Source of the DNA: Pseudomonas persica | GTDB taxonomy: Bacteria; Pseudomonadota; Gammaproteobacteria; Pseudomonadales; Pseudomonadaceae | Direction: 5' to 3' | DNA: 64,000 nt | Assembly (NCBI RefSeq): GCF_900291015.1 | Contig: NZ_OLKL01000011.1 | Location: forward strand, 120,735-184,734 | Shown: piece after piece, positions 46,287 through 54,412 of the stretch | Layout of the letters: each line of letters starts with the position of its first letter | Position numbering within the stretch: the stretch's first letter is position 1 | The notes under the pieces: generated by a model | The model's database searches: none | What the model saw: the letters and a program-made list of their open reading frames with translations, nothing else | Told to the model about the DNA's origin: nothing | Made by a program: the position numbers and the translations under genes

Positions 46287-47174
46287 ATGAGCACTGTACT
46301 ACCTTCGCTTGGATTCGCCGGCATCGGCCTGATGGGCCTGCCCATGTGCCGGCGCCTGTTGGCCGCGGGCTACCCGCTGACCGTGTGGAACCGCAGCCCG
46401 GACAAGTGCGCCGCACTGGTCGCCGCCGGCGCGCGCCTGGCCAGCAGCCCTGCCGAACTGTGCCGCGACAGCGACATGCTGCTGCTGTGCCTGGCCGACA
46501 CTGCCGTGGTGCGCGAGGTGGTGTTCGGCGAGCAAGGCATCGCCCAGGGCGGGCGCCGCGGCCAGCTGCTGATCGATTTCTCCAGCCTGGAGCCCACCGC
46601 CACCCGTGAAATGGCTGCCGAACTGGCGGCGCTGAGCGGCATGGCCTGGCTGGATGCGCCAGTGTCCGGTGGCACGCCCGGGGCCGAAGCCGGCACCCTG
46701 GCGATCATGGTCGGTGGCGAGGCGGCCGACCTGCAGCGCGCTCGCCCGGTGCTGCAGGTACTTGGCCAGCGCGTGACGCACATGGGGGCGGTGGGCGCGG
46801 GCCAGGTGACCAAGGCCTGCAACCAGATGATCGTGGCCTGCAATGCCCTGGTGATCGCCGAAGTGGTGGCCTTGGCTGAACAATCCGGGGTCGACGCGAC
46901 GCTGATTGCCGAAGCGCTGGCTGGCGGCTTTGCCGATTCCAAACCGCTGCAGATCCTCGCACCGCAAATGGCCGAGAGCCGCTTTGAGCCGATCAAATGG
47001 CACGTGCGCACGCTGCTCAAGGATCTTGATGGTGCGGTCAAGTTCTCCCGCGAGCAAGGCTCGGCGACGCCGCTCAGTGGCCTCGCTGCGCAATTGATGC
47101 GCCTGCATGCAAGCCAGGGGTACCTGCAAAAAGATCCGGCGACCCTGGTTGAACTGTACCGCAGCAAGGGTTGA
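46287..47174 (+). CDS. 3-hydroxyisobutyrate dehydrogenase-family oxidoreductase
   Basis: 295 residues. Rossmann NAD(P) motif GFAGIGLMGLPMCRRLLAAG at the N-terminus, substrate-site DAPVSGGTPGAEAGTLAIMV, and catalytic lysine in GAGQVTKACNQMI (Lys 176). Family includes MmsB, GarR (tartronate semialdehyde reductase) and GlxR; the exact substrate cannot be told. CAGGAG 8 bases before the ATG. Its 3' end overlaps the converging diguanylate-cyclase gene by 101 bases. Confidence 0.9.
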   Translation: MSTVLPSLGFAGIGLMGLPMCRRLLAAGYPLTVWNRSPDKCAALVAAGARLASSPAELCRDSDMLLLCLADTAVVREVVFGEQGIAQGGRRGQLLIDFSSLEPTATREMAAELAALSGMAWLDAPVSGGTPGAEAGTLAIMVGGEAADLQRARPVLQVLGQRVTHMGAVGAGQVTKACNQMIVACNALVIAEVVALAEQSGVDATLIAEALAGGFADSKPLQILAPQMAESRFEPIKWHVRTLLKDLDGAVKFSREQGSATPLSGLAAQLMRLHASQGYLQKDPATLVELYRSKG

Positions 47175-49338
47175 ACACACCGCTCTGGTGCTGCAGCCGC
47201 TCCAACAGCGGCCGCAGTTCGGCCAGCGGCTCCGGGCGGCCCAGCAGGTAGCCCTGCAGGTAGTCGCAGCCGTGGGCTTCGAGGAACGCCAGCTGTTCGG
47301 CGGTTTCCACGCCCTCGCTGACCACCTGCAAATGCAGGGTATGCGCCATGACGATGATCGCCTGGGCGATTTCGCGGTCCTTCTGGCTGGCCGGCACATC
47401 CTGCAGGAAGCTGCGGTCGATCTTCAGCACGTCCAGCGGCAGGCGCTTGAGGTAGGCCAGTGACGAGTAGCCGGTGCCGAAGTCATCGATTGACAGCGCC
47501 ACGCCCAGAGCGCGCACGCGCTTGAGCAGGTTGACCGTGCGCTGGATGTCACCCATCAGGGCGTTCTCGGTCACTTCCAGCTCCAGCTGCCAGGGCGCGA
47601 GCCCGGCGTGGAACAGCGCCTTCTCCACTTCGTTGGGCAATTCGTCGTGGCTGAGGGTGACGGCCGAGCAATTGACCGTGACCTTGAGGCTGTCGTAGCC
47701 GTGGCGCTGCAGGTAGGCCAGGTCGGCGCAGGCATGGCGCAGCACCCACAGGTCGAGGTCGATGATCAGGCCATTGGCTTCGGCAATGGCGACAAAACGC
47801 TCGGGGCCGAGCACGCCGTGTTGCGGGTGTTGCCAGCGCACCAGGGCTTCCAGTTTGGCCACTTGCCTGTTGCGCAGGTCGAAGATCGGCTGGTAGTGCA
47901 CGCACAGCCCATGCTCCTCGAGCAGGGCCAGGCGCAGTTCTTCTTCCAGCTGCAAGGCAATCGAGGCCCGGGTTTTCAGGCCGTCGTTGAAGAAGTTCAG
48001 GCTGTTGCGCCCGCTGCCCTTGGACTGGTACAGGGCGAGATCGGCATGCTTGAGCAGCTCTTCGGCGGTGGTGCCGTCGTCGGGGAAGATGCTGATGCCG
48101 ATGCTGGTGGTCATGACCATGCGTCGGCCGCCCAGGTCGATGGGCTCCTTCATCCTTTGCATGATGCGCTGGGCCAGGTGGCGGGCTTCGTCGCGACTGT
48201 TGAGGCTGGTGACCACGCAAAACTCGTCGCCGCCAAAGCGCGCGACCAGGTCGTGGTTACGGGTGGCGGCCTTGATGTGGCTGGCGATCACTTTGAGCAG
48301 TTGGTCGCCGGCGTCGTGGCCGAGGCTGTCGTTGATGCGTTTGAAATGGTCGATGTCGAGGAACATCACCGCCAGGCGGCTTGCCGTGGCCTGGTGTTCG
48401 GCCAGGCGTTCGGCGAACACCTGGTTGAAACCGCGGCGGTTGACCAGGTTGGTCAGGGCATCGTAATGCGCGGCCTGCTGCAGCGAAGCGCGGGCCTGGT
48501 CCAGTTGGCTGAGCAGCACGCTGACCCGGCGCAGGTCGTGTTCCTTGCTTTGCAGTTTCTTGTCGGCCAGTGCGCTACTGATGCTGGCACCACTGATCAG
48601 CAGGGTGATGAAGCCGATGCCCAGCCCCAGTTGCAGACTGTTGTCGCCAGAGGGCAGGCGCAGGGCGGTGTCGGCCGGGATGACCAGGGTCATGGCTGAC
48701 ATTGCGGTGAAGTGGGTGGCGACGATGCCGCCGGCCATCAGCAGGCTGGCGCCGTACTTCATGGCCTGGTGCAGGGTACCGCTGCCATGACGGAAGTAGC
48801 GGGCCAGGCACAGTGCCGTCAGACTGGTGAGCAGGGCAATGCTGGTCGAGGCCAGCAGCAGGCCGGTCTGGTAGTACTGGCGGGCGCCGGTTTCCAGGGC
48901 GGCCATGCCGACGAAGTGCATGAGAATGATACCCAGGCCGATCAGCACTGCACTTTGCAGGTAATGGTGTGTGCGCATCTGGCTGCGGTCGAGGCTGTGC
49001 ATGGCCAGCCAGGCGACGGCCAGGGCGATGAGCAGCGACAGGATGGTCAGGGACGCGTCGTAGTGCACTTCCACTGGCGCCTGGAAGGCCAGCACGCTGA
49101 TGAAGTGCATGGCCCAGATGCCACCTGCCAGGCAGCAGGCACCGAGCATGTTCCATTGTCGGTGGGCGGTGGGGTCTTCGCTGTGGGATTGGCGCTCGGC
49201 CATGTCCAGTGTGGCGAAGCAGGCCGCACAGGCGACGAAGTAGGCGAGCAGAACCAGGAACGGTTCATGCCGGCAATCGATGACGATGCGCCCGGTTGCC
49301 GGCAGGTCGGCGAACAGTTGCAGCCCCAGCCATTCCAT
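47074..49338 (-). CDS. MHYT-GGDEF-EAL cyclic di-GMP protein
   Basis: 754 residues. Seven-helix MHYT sensor (residues about 25-235) with three repeats (WAMHFISVLAF, ILMHFVGMAAL, ATHFTAMSAM) that may bind copper or a gas. GGDEF domain with active signature RFGGDEF and inhibitory-site RNHD five residues before it. EAL domain with LEALVRW, DDFGTGYSSLAYLKRLPLDV and QGYLLGRP. Both halves look catalytic. The last 35 residues after the EAL domain are read on the strand opposite the dehydrogenase gene and match no domain. ATG 49338 has AAGAGG 6 bases upstream. Confidence 0.95.
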   Translation of the reverse strand: MEWLGLQLFADLPATGRIVIDCRHEPFLVLLAYFVACAACFATLDMAERQSHSEDPTAHRQWNMLGACCLAGGIWAMHFISVLAFQAPVEVHYDASLTILSLLIALAVAWLAMHSLDRSQMRTHHYLQSAVLIGLGIILMHFVGMAALETGARQYYQTGLLLASTSIALLTSLTALCLARYFRHGSGTLHQAMKYGASLLMAGGIVATHFTAMSAMTLVIPADTALRLPSGDNSLQLGLGIGFITLLISGASISSALADKKLQSKEHDLRRVSVLLSQLDQARASLQQAAHYDALTNLVNRRGFNQVFAERLAEHQATASRLAVMFLDIDHFKRINDSLGHDAGDQLLKVIASHIKAATRNHDLVARFGGDEFCVVTSLNSRDEARHLAQRIMQRMKEPIDLGGRRMVMTTSIGISIFPDDGTTAEELLKHADLALYQSKGSGRNSLNFFNDGLKTRASIALQLEEELRLALLEEHGLCVHYQPIFDLRNRQVAKLEALVRWQHPQHGVLGPERFVAIAEANGLIIDLDLWVLRHACADLAYLQRHGYDSLKVTVNCSAVTLSHDELPNEVEKALFHAGLAPWQLELEVTENALMGDIQRTVNLLKRVRALGVALSIDDFGTGYSSLAYLKRLPLDVLKIDRSFLQDVPASQKDREIAQAIIVMAHTLHLQVVSEGVETAEQLAFLEAHGCDYLQGYLLGRPEPLAELRPLLERLQHQSGVFNPCCGTVQPGSPDLFAGTPGLHAGASIAQRGH

Positions 49339-49512
49339 GGAATGCCTCTTGATCGAGTTTTCACTCGTCTGCGCTACCACCCTGTGCAGACTGTCCAGAG
49401 GCAGTATAGAAAGAGGTGATTAAGCCTTCCTGACTAATGGCACATTGATTTCTACGATTTGGTTATCAGCCTGATCGCAGCGAGGAATATGCATGCGGGT
49501 CCGGAACACGGC

Positions 49513-49621
49513 CCCTGTGGGAGCGGGCATGCCCGCTCCTACAGAGATCGCGCCGGGCTGAAGGCATACGTTGTACCTGTGGGAGCGGGTTTACCCGCGA
49601 ACACCGGCGACGCCGGTGCCA
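49513..49621. repeat. REP element pair
   Basis: CCTGTGGGAGCGGGCATGCC...CGCTCC and, 34 bases on, CCTGTGGGAGCGGGTTTACC-CGCGAACACCGGCG. Two half-elements in direct orientation; the second has a GAACACCGGCG variant tail. Occupies most of the 304-base gap before rapA; nothing else visible there. Confidence 0.82.
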
Positions 49622-49642
49622 GCCACCTCGGCGCCTGCCCCC

Positions 49643-52489
49643 TCAGCCAGCCACCAGCACGCGAATGGCTTCCAGGCGTAATGCCGCTTTCTCCAGCATC
49701 GCCAGGCCCTCTTCGCGCTGCTTGCGCAGCGCCTCGATCTCGCTGTCGCGCACGCTCGGGTTGACCGCTTGCAGGGCGACCAGGCGGGCCAATTCTTCGT
49801 CGGTTTCCGCCGTCAAGCGTCGCTGAGCCTCGGCCACGCGTTCGATGTGGGTCGGCATGACCTTGGTCTCACCACTGCTGATACGCTGGGCCAGCACGTC
49901 ACGCTGGGCCTGGACGAACTTGTTGGCACTGGCGCGCGGCACGCTCTCGAGTTGGTCGTTGAGGGTTTCGAAGGCCACGCGGGACGCCAGGTCGTTGCCG
50001 TTGGCATCGAGCAGGCAGCGCAATGCCGCCGGTGGCAGGTAACGGCCCAGTTGCAGGCTGCGCGGTGCCACCACTTCGCTGACGAACAGCAGCTCAAGCA
50101 GCACGGTGCCGGGTTTGAGCGCCTTGTTCTTGATCAGCGCCACGGCGGTGTTGCCCATCGAGCCGGACAGCACCAGGTCCATGCCGCCTTGCACCATCGG
50201 GTGCTCCCAGGTGAGGAACTGCATGTCCTCGCGCGACAGCGCCTGGCCACGGTCGTAGGTGATGGTCACGCCTTCGTCGTCGCCCAGCGGGAAGCTGGCG
50301 TCGAGCATCTTCTCGCTCGGTTTGAGGATCAGGGCGTTCTCGGAATGGTCTTCGCTGTCGATGCCAAAGGCGTCGAACAGGGTTTCCATGTAAATCGGCA
50401 GGGCGAACTGGTCGTCCTGTTCGAGAATGGCCTCGACCAGCGCCTGGCCTTCGCCGGCACCACCGGAGTTGAGCTCCAGCAGGCGGTCACGGCCGGTATG
50501 CAGTTCGGCTTCCAGGCGTTCGCGCTCGCTGCGGGCGTCGGCCACCAGGGCCTCCCAGGCCTTGCCTTCACCGCCTTCGAGCAGTGGCAGCAGGCGTGGG
50601 CCGAACTGGTGCTGCAGGGCGTTGCCGGTAGGGCAGGTGTTGAGGAAGGCATTGAGGCCTTCGTGGTACCACTGGAACAGGCGCTCTTGCGGGCTGTCCT
50701 GCAGGTACGGGATATGCAGCTGGATGGTGTGCTTCTGGCCGATACGGTCGAGGCGGCCGATGCGCTGTTCGAGCAGGTCCGGGTGCGCCGGCAGGTCGAA
50801 CATCACCAGATGGTGGGCAAACTGGAAGTTGCGGCCCTCGCTGCCGATCTCGGAGCAGATCAGCACCTGCGCACCGAACTCTTCGTCGGCGAAGTAGGCG
50901 GCGGCGCGGTCGCGCTCGAGGATGCTCATGCCTTCATGGAACACCGAGGCCGGGATGCCGGAGCGCACGCGCAGGGCGTCTTCCAGGTCCATCGCGGTTT
51001 CGGCATGGGCGCAGATCACCAGCACCTTGGTGCGCTTGAGCATCTTCAGGGTGTCGATCAGCCAGTCGACGCGCGGGTCGAAACGCCACCAGCGCTCGTC
51101 GTCGGCCACCTCGCCCTGGGCCTGGAAGGCGACTTCCGGGTACAGCTCGGCATGCTCGCCGGCTGGCAAGTCGCGGTATTGCTCGGGCGTGGCCAGTGGG
51201 TAAGGGTGCAGCTGACGCTCAGGGAAGCCCTGAATCGCCGCGCGGGTGTTACGGAACAGCACGCGGCCGGTGCCGTGGCGGTCGAGCAACTCACGGATCA
51301 GGCGCGCGCTGGCCTGGGTATCGCCGTCGCTGACCGCGGCCAGCAGGGCTTCGCCTTCGGCACCCAGGAAGCCGTGGATGGTGGCGTGGGCCTTGGGCGA
51401 CAGGCGGCCTTCGTCGAGCAGTTCCTGTACGGCTTCGGCCACCGGGCGATAGTGCTCGCTCTCGGCGCGGAAGGCGGCCAGGTCGTGGAAACGGTTGGGG
51501 TCGAGCAGGCGCAGGCGGGCGAAGTGGCTGTCCTGGCCGAGCTGTTCGGGGGTGGCAGTGAGCAGCAGCACGCCCGGGATCACCTGGGCCAGCTGTTCGA
51601 CCAGGCCGTATTCGGCGCTGACCTGGTCTTCATGCCAGACCAGGTGATGGGCTTCGTCCACCACCATCAGGTCCCAGCCGGCGGCGAACAGCGCGTCCTG
51701 GGCTCTTTCGTCGTCGACCAGCCACTCCAGGGCCACCAGCGCCAGCTGGGCATCCTCGAACGGGTTGCTGGCGTCGCTTTCAATGAAGCGCTCGGCGTCG
51801 AACAGGGCTACCTGCAGGTTGAAGCGGCGGCGCATTTCCACCAGCCACTGGTGCTGGAGGTTTTCCGGCACCAGGATCAGGACGCGACTGGCGCGGCCCG
51901 ACAGCAGCTGGCGGTGGATCACCAGGCCGGCCTCGATGGTTTTACCCAGGCCCACTTCGTCGGCCAGCAAAACGCGCGGTGCGCTGCGGTCGGCGACTTC
52001 GCGGGCGATGTGCAACTGGTGGGCGATGGGTTGGGCGCGGCAGCCGCCCAGGCCCCACAGCGCCGACTGCATCTGCTTGCTGGTGTGCTGCAGGGTGTTG
52101 TAGCGCAGGCTGAACCACGACAGCGGATCGATCTGCCCGGCGAACAGGCGGTCGCTGGCCAGGCGGAACTGGATGAAGTTCGACAGCTGGGTTTCTGGCA
52201 GGGTGCGCGGCTGGTTCTGCCCGTCCAGGCCGTGGTAGACCATCAGCCCGTCGATGTCCTCGACCTCGCGCACGGTCAGCTTCCAGCCTTCGAAGTGGGT
52301 GATCTGGTCACCTGGCGAGAAGCGCACGCGGGTCAGCGGCGCATTGCGCAGGGAATACTGGCGGGTGTCGCCAGTGGCCGGGTAAAGCACGGTCAACAGG
52401 CGGCCATCCTGCGCCAGGATGGTACCCAGGCCGAGCTCGGCTTCGCTGTCGCTGATCCAGCGTTGCCCCGGTTGATACTGCTGCGCCAT
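49643..52489 (-). CDS. rapA: RNA polymerase-associated protein RapA (Swi2/Snf2 ATPase)
   Basis: 948 residues, close to E. coli RapA (968). Recycles stalled RNA polymerase after termination. Tandem Tudor-like N-terminus ([20 protein letters not shown]), Walker [18 protein letters not shown] near 170, DEAH box [10 protein letters not shown] near 280, helicase C motif [20 protein letters not shown] and [16 protein letters not shown]-terminal RapA-specific region intact. Single gene divergent from a lipoprotein gene. Confidence 0.97.
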   Translation of the reverse strand: MAQQYQPGQRWISDSEAELGLGTILAQDGRLLTVLYPATGDTRQYSLRNAPLTRVRFSPGDQITHFEGWKLTVREVEDIDGLMVYHGLDGQNQPRTLPETQLSNFIQFRLASDRLFAGQIDPLSWFSLRYNTLQHTSKQMQSALWGLGGCRAQPIAHQLHIAREVADRSAPRVLLADEVGLGKTIEAGLVIHRQLLSGRASRVLILVPENLQHQWLVEMRRRFNLQVALFDAERFIESDASNPFEDAQLALVALEWLVDDERAQDALFAAGWDLMVVDEAHHLVWHEDQVSAEYGLVEQLAQVIPGVLLLTATPEQLGQDSHFARLRLLDPNRFHDLAAFRAESEHYRPVAEAVQELLDEGRLSPKAHATIHGFLGAEGEALLAAVSDGDTQASARLIRELLDRHGTGRVLFRNTRAAIQGFPERQLHPYPLATPEQYRDLPAGEHAELYPEVAFQAQGEVADDERWWRFDPRVDWLIDTLKMLKRTKVLVICAHAETAMDLEDALRVRSGIPASVFHEGMSILERDRAAAYFADEEFGAQVLICSEIGSEGRNFQFAHHLVMFDLPAHPDLLEQRIGRLDRIGQKHTIQLHIPYLQDSPQERLFQWYHEGLNAFLNTCPTGNALQHQFGPRLLPLLEGGEGKAWEALVADARSERERLEAELHTGRDRLLELNSGGAGEGQALVEAILEQDDQFALPIYMETLFDAFGIDSEDHSENALILKPSEKMLDASFPLGDDEGVTITYDRGQALSREDMQFLTWEHPMVQGGMDLVLSGSMGNTAVALIKNKALKPGTVLLELLFVSEVVAPRSLQLGRYLPPAALRCLLDANGNDLASRVAFETLNDQLESVPRASANKFVQAQRDVLAQRISSGETKVMPTHIERVAEAQRRLTAETDEELARLVALQAVNPSVRDSEIEALRKQREEGLAMLEKAALRLEAIRVLVAG

Positions 52490-52652
52490 ACTGCCTGAAC
52501 TCCCGCGATGAAAAAGCCGATTATGTTAACGGATCGGCCGGTCAGACCAAAGTGCCGCGCGCATCGAAAGGTGCCGAAGTGCGATAGGTAGTGCAACAGT
52601 CTAGCCGCTTCATCGCCCCCCACCGTGCTGCCGACGAGGGCCCCGGATCAAC

Positions 52653-53348
52653 ATGTCTGCCAAGCACCGCTGGATCAGCACTTCGATGGCCGTGGGCAGC
52701 CTGTTGCTATTGGCCGCCTGCGAGCAGAAAAACTACGAGACCTTGCCCGCCATCCCGATGGAGCAGCTTGAGGTACTGGGCGTGCAGACGCCGATCAAGA
52801 GCGTGCATTTTCGTGACCGCGACGGTGAAGGCCTGCTGGTATTGAGCCGCAGCGATGGCCAGGCCAGCGACCCGGAAAGCGAGCAGGAGGTGGACAAGGT
52901 GGTACTCAAGGCCACGCTGTACGGGCGCAGCGCCGAAAACGACGCGTTCAAGGCACGCTGGCAGATCGAGCAGGAAACCACCTGCCCGGGCCTGGATCTG
53001 GATGTGGACTTCTATAATGATGTCAGCGATGTTGGCGACCTGAACAAGGACGGCATCGCCGAGGTGACGGTTGCCAGCCACGCCTTCTGCGGCGGCAGCA
53101 TCGACCCGCACGACATCGCCATCGAGATGCGTGAAGGGCAGGCCAGCTACAGCATCACCGGGCAGTCGCTGATTACCCCGGCAGGTGAAGAGCCGATCGG
53201 TGGTGAGCGCGAGGACAGCGCTTCGCTCAAAAGCGCGCCGCAGGTGCTGCGCGAGCACATGGACGCGGTCTGGCAGCAGGTGTACAAGCGGCCCTGGAGC
53301 GAGGCCAGCCCGCCAGGCGACGACGACCCTGACGACCAAGCCGAATAA
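52653..53348 (+). CDS. lipoprotein with FG-GAP/EF-hand-like repeat, unknown
   Basis: 231 residues. Lipobox LLAACEQK (Cys 23). The mature part has DVSDVGDLNKDGIAEVTVAS, a calcium-loop pattern as in FG-GAP propeller repeats, and two cysteines (TTCPGL, AFCGGS). Acidic tail (PGDDDPDDQAE). Similar short proteins carry an M949-like or FG-GAP domain in Pseudomonas; function unknown. First of a line of four small genes in the same direction. Confidence 0.8.
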   Translation: MSAKHRWISTSMAVGSLLLLAACEQKNYETLPAIPMEQLEVLGVQTPIKSVHFRDRDGEGLLVLSRSDGQASDPESEQEVDKVVLKATLYGRSAENDAFKARWQIEQETTCPGLDLDVDFYNDVSDVGDLNKDGIAEVTVASHAFCGGSIDPHDIAIEMREGQASYSITGQSLITPAGEEPIGGEREDSASLKSAPQVLREHMDAVWQQVYKRPWSEASPPGDDDPDDQAE

Positions 53349-53411
53349 GTCTTGCGCATGCCATCAAGGTAAAATCGCGCCTGCCGATACAGGGGGCATA
53401 GGAGAACGTCC

Positions 53412-53741
53412 ATGCTGCCGCCGATCATTCCGCTCAGTGCCGCCCCGGTGACCTCGCAACAGGACCCGGTCAAGCCGACCCCTGACATCAAACCGGTGGT
53501 GCCGACGCAGCCTGCATCCGGTGAAAGTGCCATCGACCTCAAGCACCAGCGTGACCCGCAGGAGCAGGCCCTGCTGCTGCGCGATGAGCAGCGCCGCCAG
53601 CAGCAACGCCGACAGAAGGGCGACGACGAACGCTACAGTGCGATGCCAGGTGACGAGGTCAACGCCGACAACACCGTGCCGGTGGCACCGTTGATGGGCG
53701 AGCACGTCCGCCAGGGGCTGCTGGTGGATATCGAAGTCTGA
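53412..53741 (+). CDS. hypothetical Pro/Gln-rich protein
   Basis: 109 residues, no signal peptide or helix of membrane type. N-terminus rich in Pro (MLPPIIPLSAAP, DPVKPTPDIKPVVPTQP), middle rich in Gln/Arg (RDEQRRQQQRRQKGDDERYS). Often misnamed aspartate-semialdehyde dehydrogenase in Pseudomonas annotations; nothing here supports that. Possibly disordered. AGGAG 9 bases upstream of the ATG. Confidence 0.75.
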   Translation: MLPPIIPLSAAPVTSQQDPVKPTPDIKPVVPTQPASGESAIDLKHQRDPQEQALLLRDEQRRQQQRRQKGDDERYSAMPGDEVNADNTVPVAPLMGEHVRQGLLVDIEV

Positions 53742-53808
53742 CGCGGGGCTGGTCAGCGCCTGCGCCTGGCTTCATCATGCAAGTCTCAGTTGATCGTCGA
53801 GCCGACCC

Positions 53809-53970
53809 ATGAGCCAAGACAACCTCATCGATTTCGATGCCGAACGCGCCAAGCGCGCCCACGACCTCAAGGAAAAGCGCCTGAACGAAATGCGCAATGC
53901 GTTCGAGCAGGCCCTGCCGTTGAACAGCGCCAAGAAAAAGAAGCCCAAGGGCAAGCCGAAGAAGCGCTGA
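53809..53970 (+). CDS. small Lys-rich protein
   Basis: 53 residues: MSQDNLIDFDAERAKRAHDL, then a helix and a basic tail SAKKKKPKGKPKKR. No convincing ribosome site was picked out, but the coding pattern is good. The acidic head and polylysine tail suggest nucleic-acid or ribosome binding; not recognised. Between the Pro/Gln gene and ccoM. Confidence 0.68.
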   Translation: MSQDNLIDFDAERAKRAHDLKEKRLNEMRNAFEQALPLNSAKKKKPKGKPKKR

Positions 53971-54024
53971 AACTTGACGCAGGTCAACCCTGCACCCGCC
54001 TCGCGTGCCCGGCCCCGGGCACCA

Positions 54025-54038
54025 TTGACACCGATCAA
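54025..54038 (+). promoter_or_regulatory. ANR/FNR box upstream of ccoM
   Basis: TTGAC-ACCG-ATCAA matches the ANR consensus TTGAT-N4-ATCAA in nine of ten positions. Its centre is about 41 bases upstream of a start site near 54073 if TAACTT (54061-54066) is the -10, the class II activation distance. Predicts induction at low oxygen. Confidence 0.8.
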
Positions 54039-54105
54039 TTTTCCCCGCCCGCACATTGGTTAACTTGCCCCCATCGGACAACGGCAAACGAATGGGGAGG
54101 CCAGC

Positions 54106-54222
54106 ATGTTCTTCGACAACGTGGTTATCGCCGGAGTGGTAACGGTCGGGTTGATGGTCGTCTTCTTTGCCGGTCTGGGCATTTTCATCTGGAAGGACTC
54201 GAACAAGCGCAAGCCGCGCTGA
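54106..54222 (+). CDS. ccoM: CcoM-like small subunit of cbb3 cytochrome oxidase
   Basis: 38 residues: MFFDNVVIAGVVTVGLMVVF then FAGLGIFIWKDSNKRKPR. One membrane helix and a short basic tail; near-identical in pattern to CcoM of P. stutzeri, a single-helix protein that stabilises the cbb3 oxidase. GGGGAGG is 7 bases upstream of the ATG. An ANR box precedes it and an intrinsic terminator follows, so it is a free-standing gene away from the ccoNOQP operon. The family match is from memory of the published subunit. Confidence 0.8.
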   Translation: MFFDNVVIAGVVTVGLMVVFFAGLGIFIWKDSNKRKPR

Positions 54223-54254
54223 CCTTCCGGGTACACGAGCACGCAAGGCATTTA

Positions 54255-54281
54255 GGGCGACTTCGGTCGCCCATTTTTTTT
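54255..54281 (+). terminator. intrinsic terminator after ccoM
   Basis: GGGCGA-CTTCGG-TCGCCC then an eight-T run; the UUCG tetraloop makes it very stable. Confidence 0.95.
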
Positions 54282-54326
54282 GCCTGGGATTTTTTGCTTT
54301 GCCTGTGCTGGCCCGCAATAAAGATG

Positions 54327-54340
54327 ATTAGCTAGCTAAT
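54327..54340. promoter_or_regulatory. palindromic MarR/SlyA-type operator candidate
   Basis: ATTAGCTAGCTAAT, a perfect 14-base palindrome, differs in one base from the SlyA consensus TTAGCAAGCTAA. It lies 73 bases upstream of the FUSC gene start, in its promoter region. Confidence 0.6.
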
Positions 54341-54412
54341 TAGTTGTTTCCACTTTATCCTTCCCACCATTGTCTATCTTTCTACAAGATTATCTCCCGC
54401 AAGGTCCGCCTC

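Noticed and set aside
49769..52498. 909-residue open frame on the plus strand
   Set aside because: Antisense to rapA; long antisense frames are expected at this GC content.
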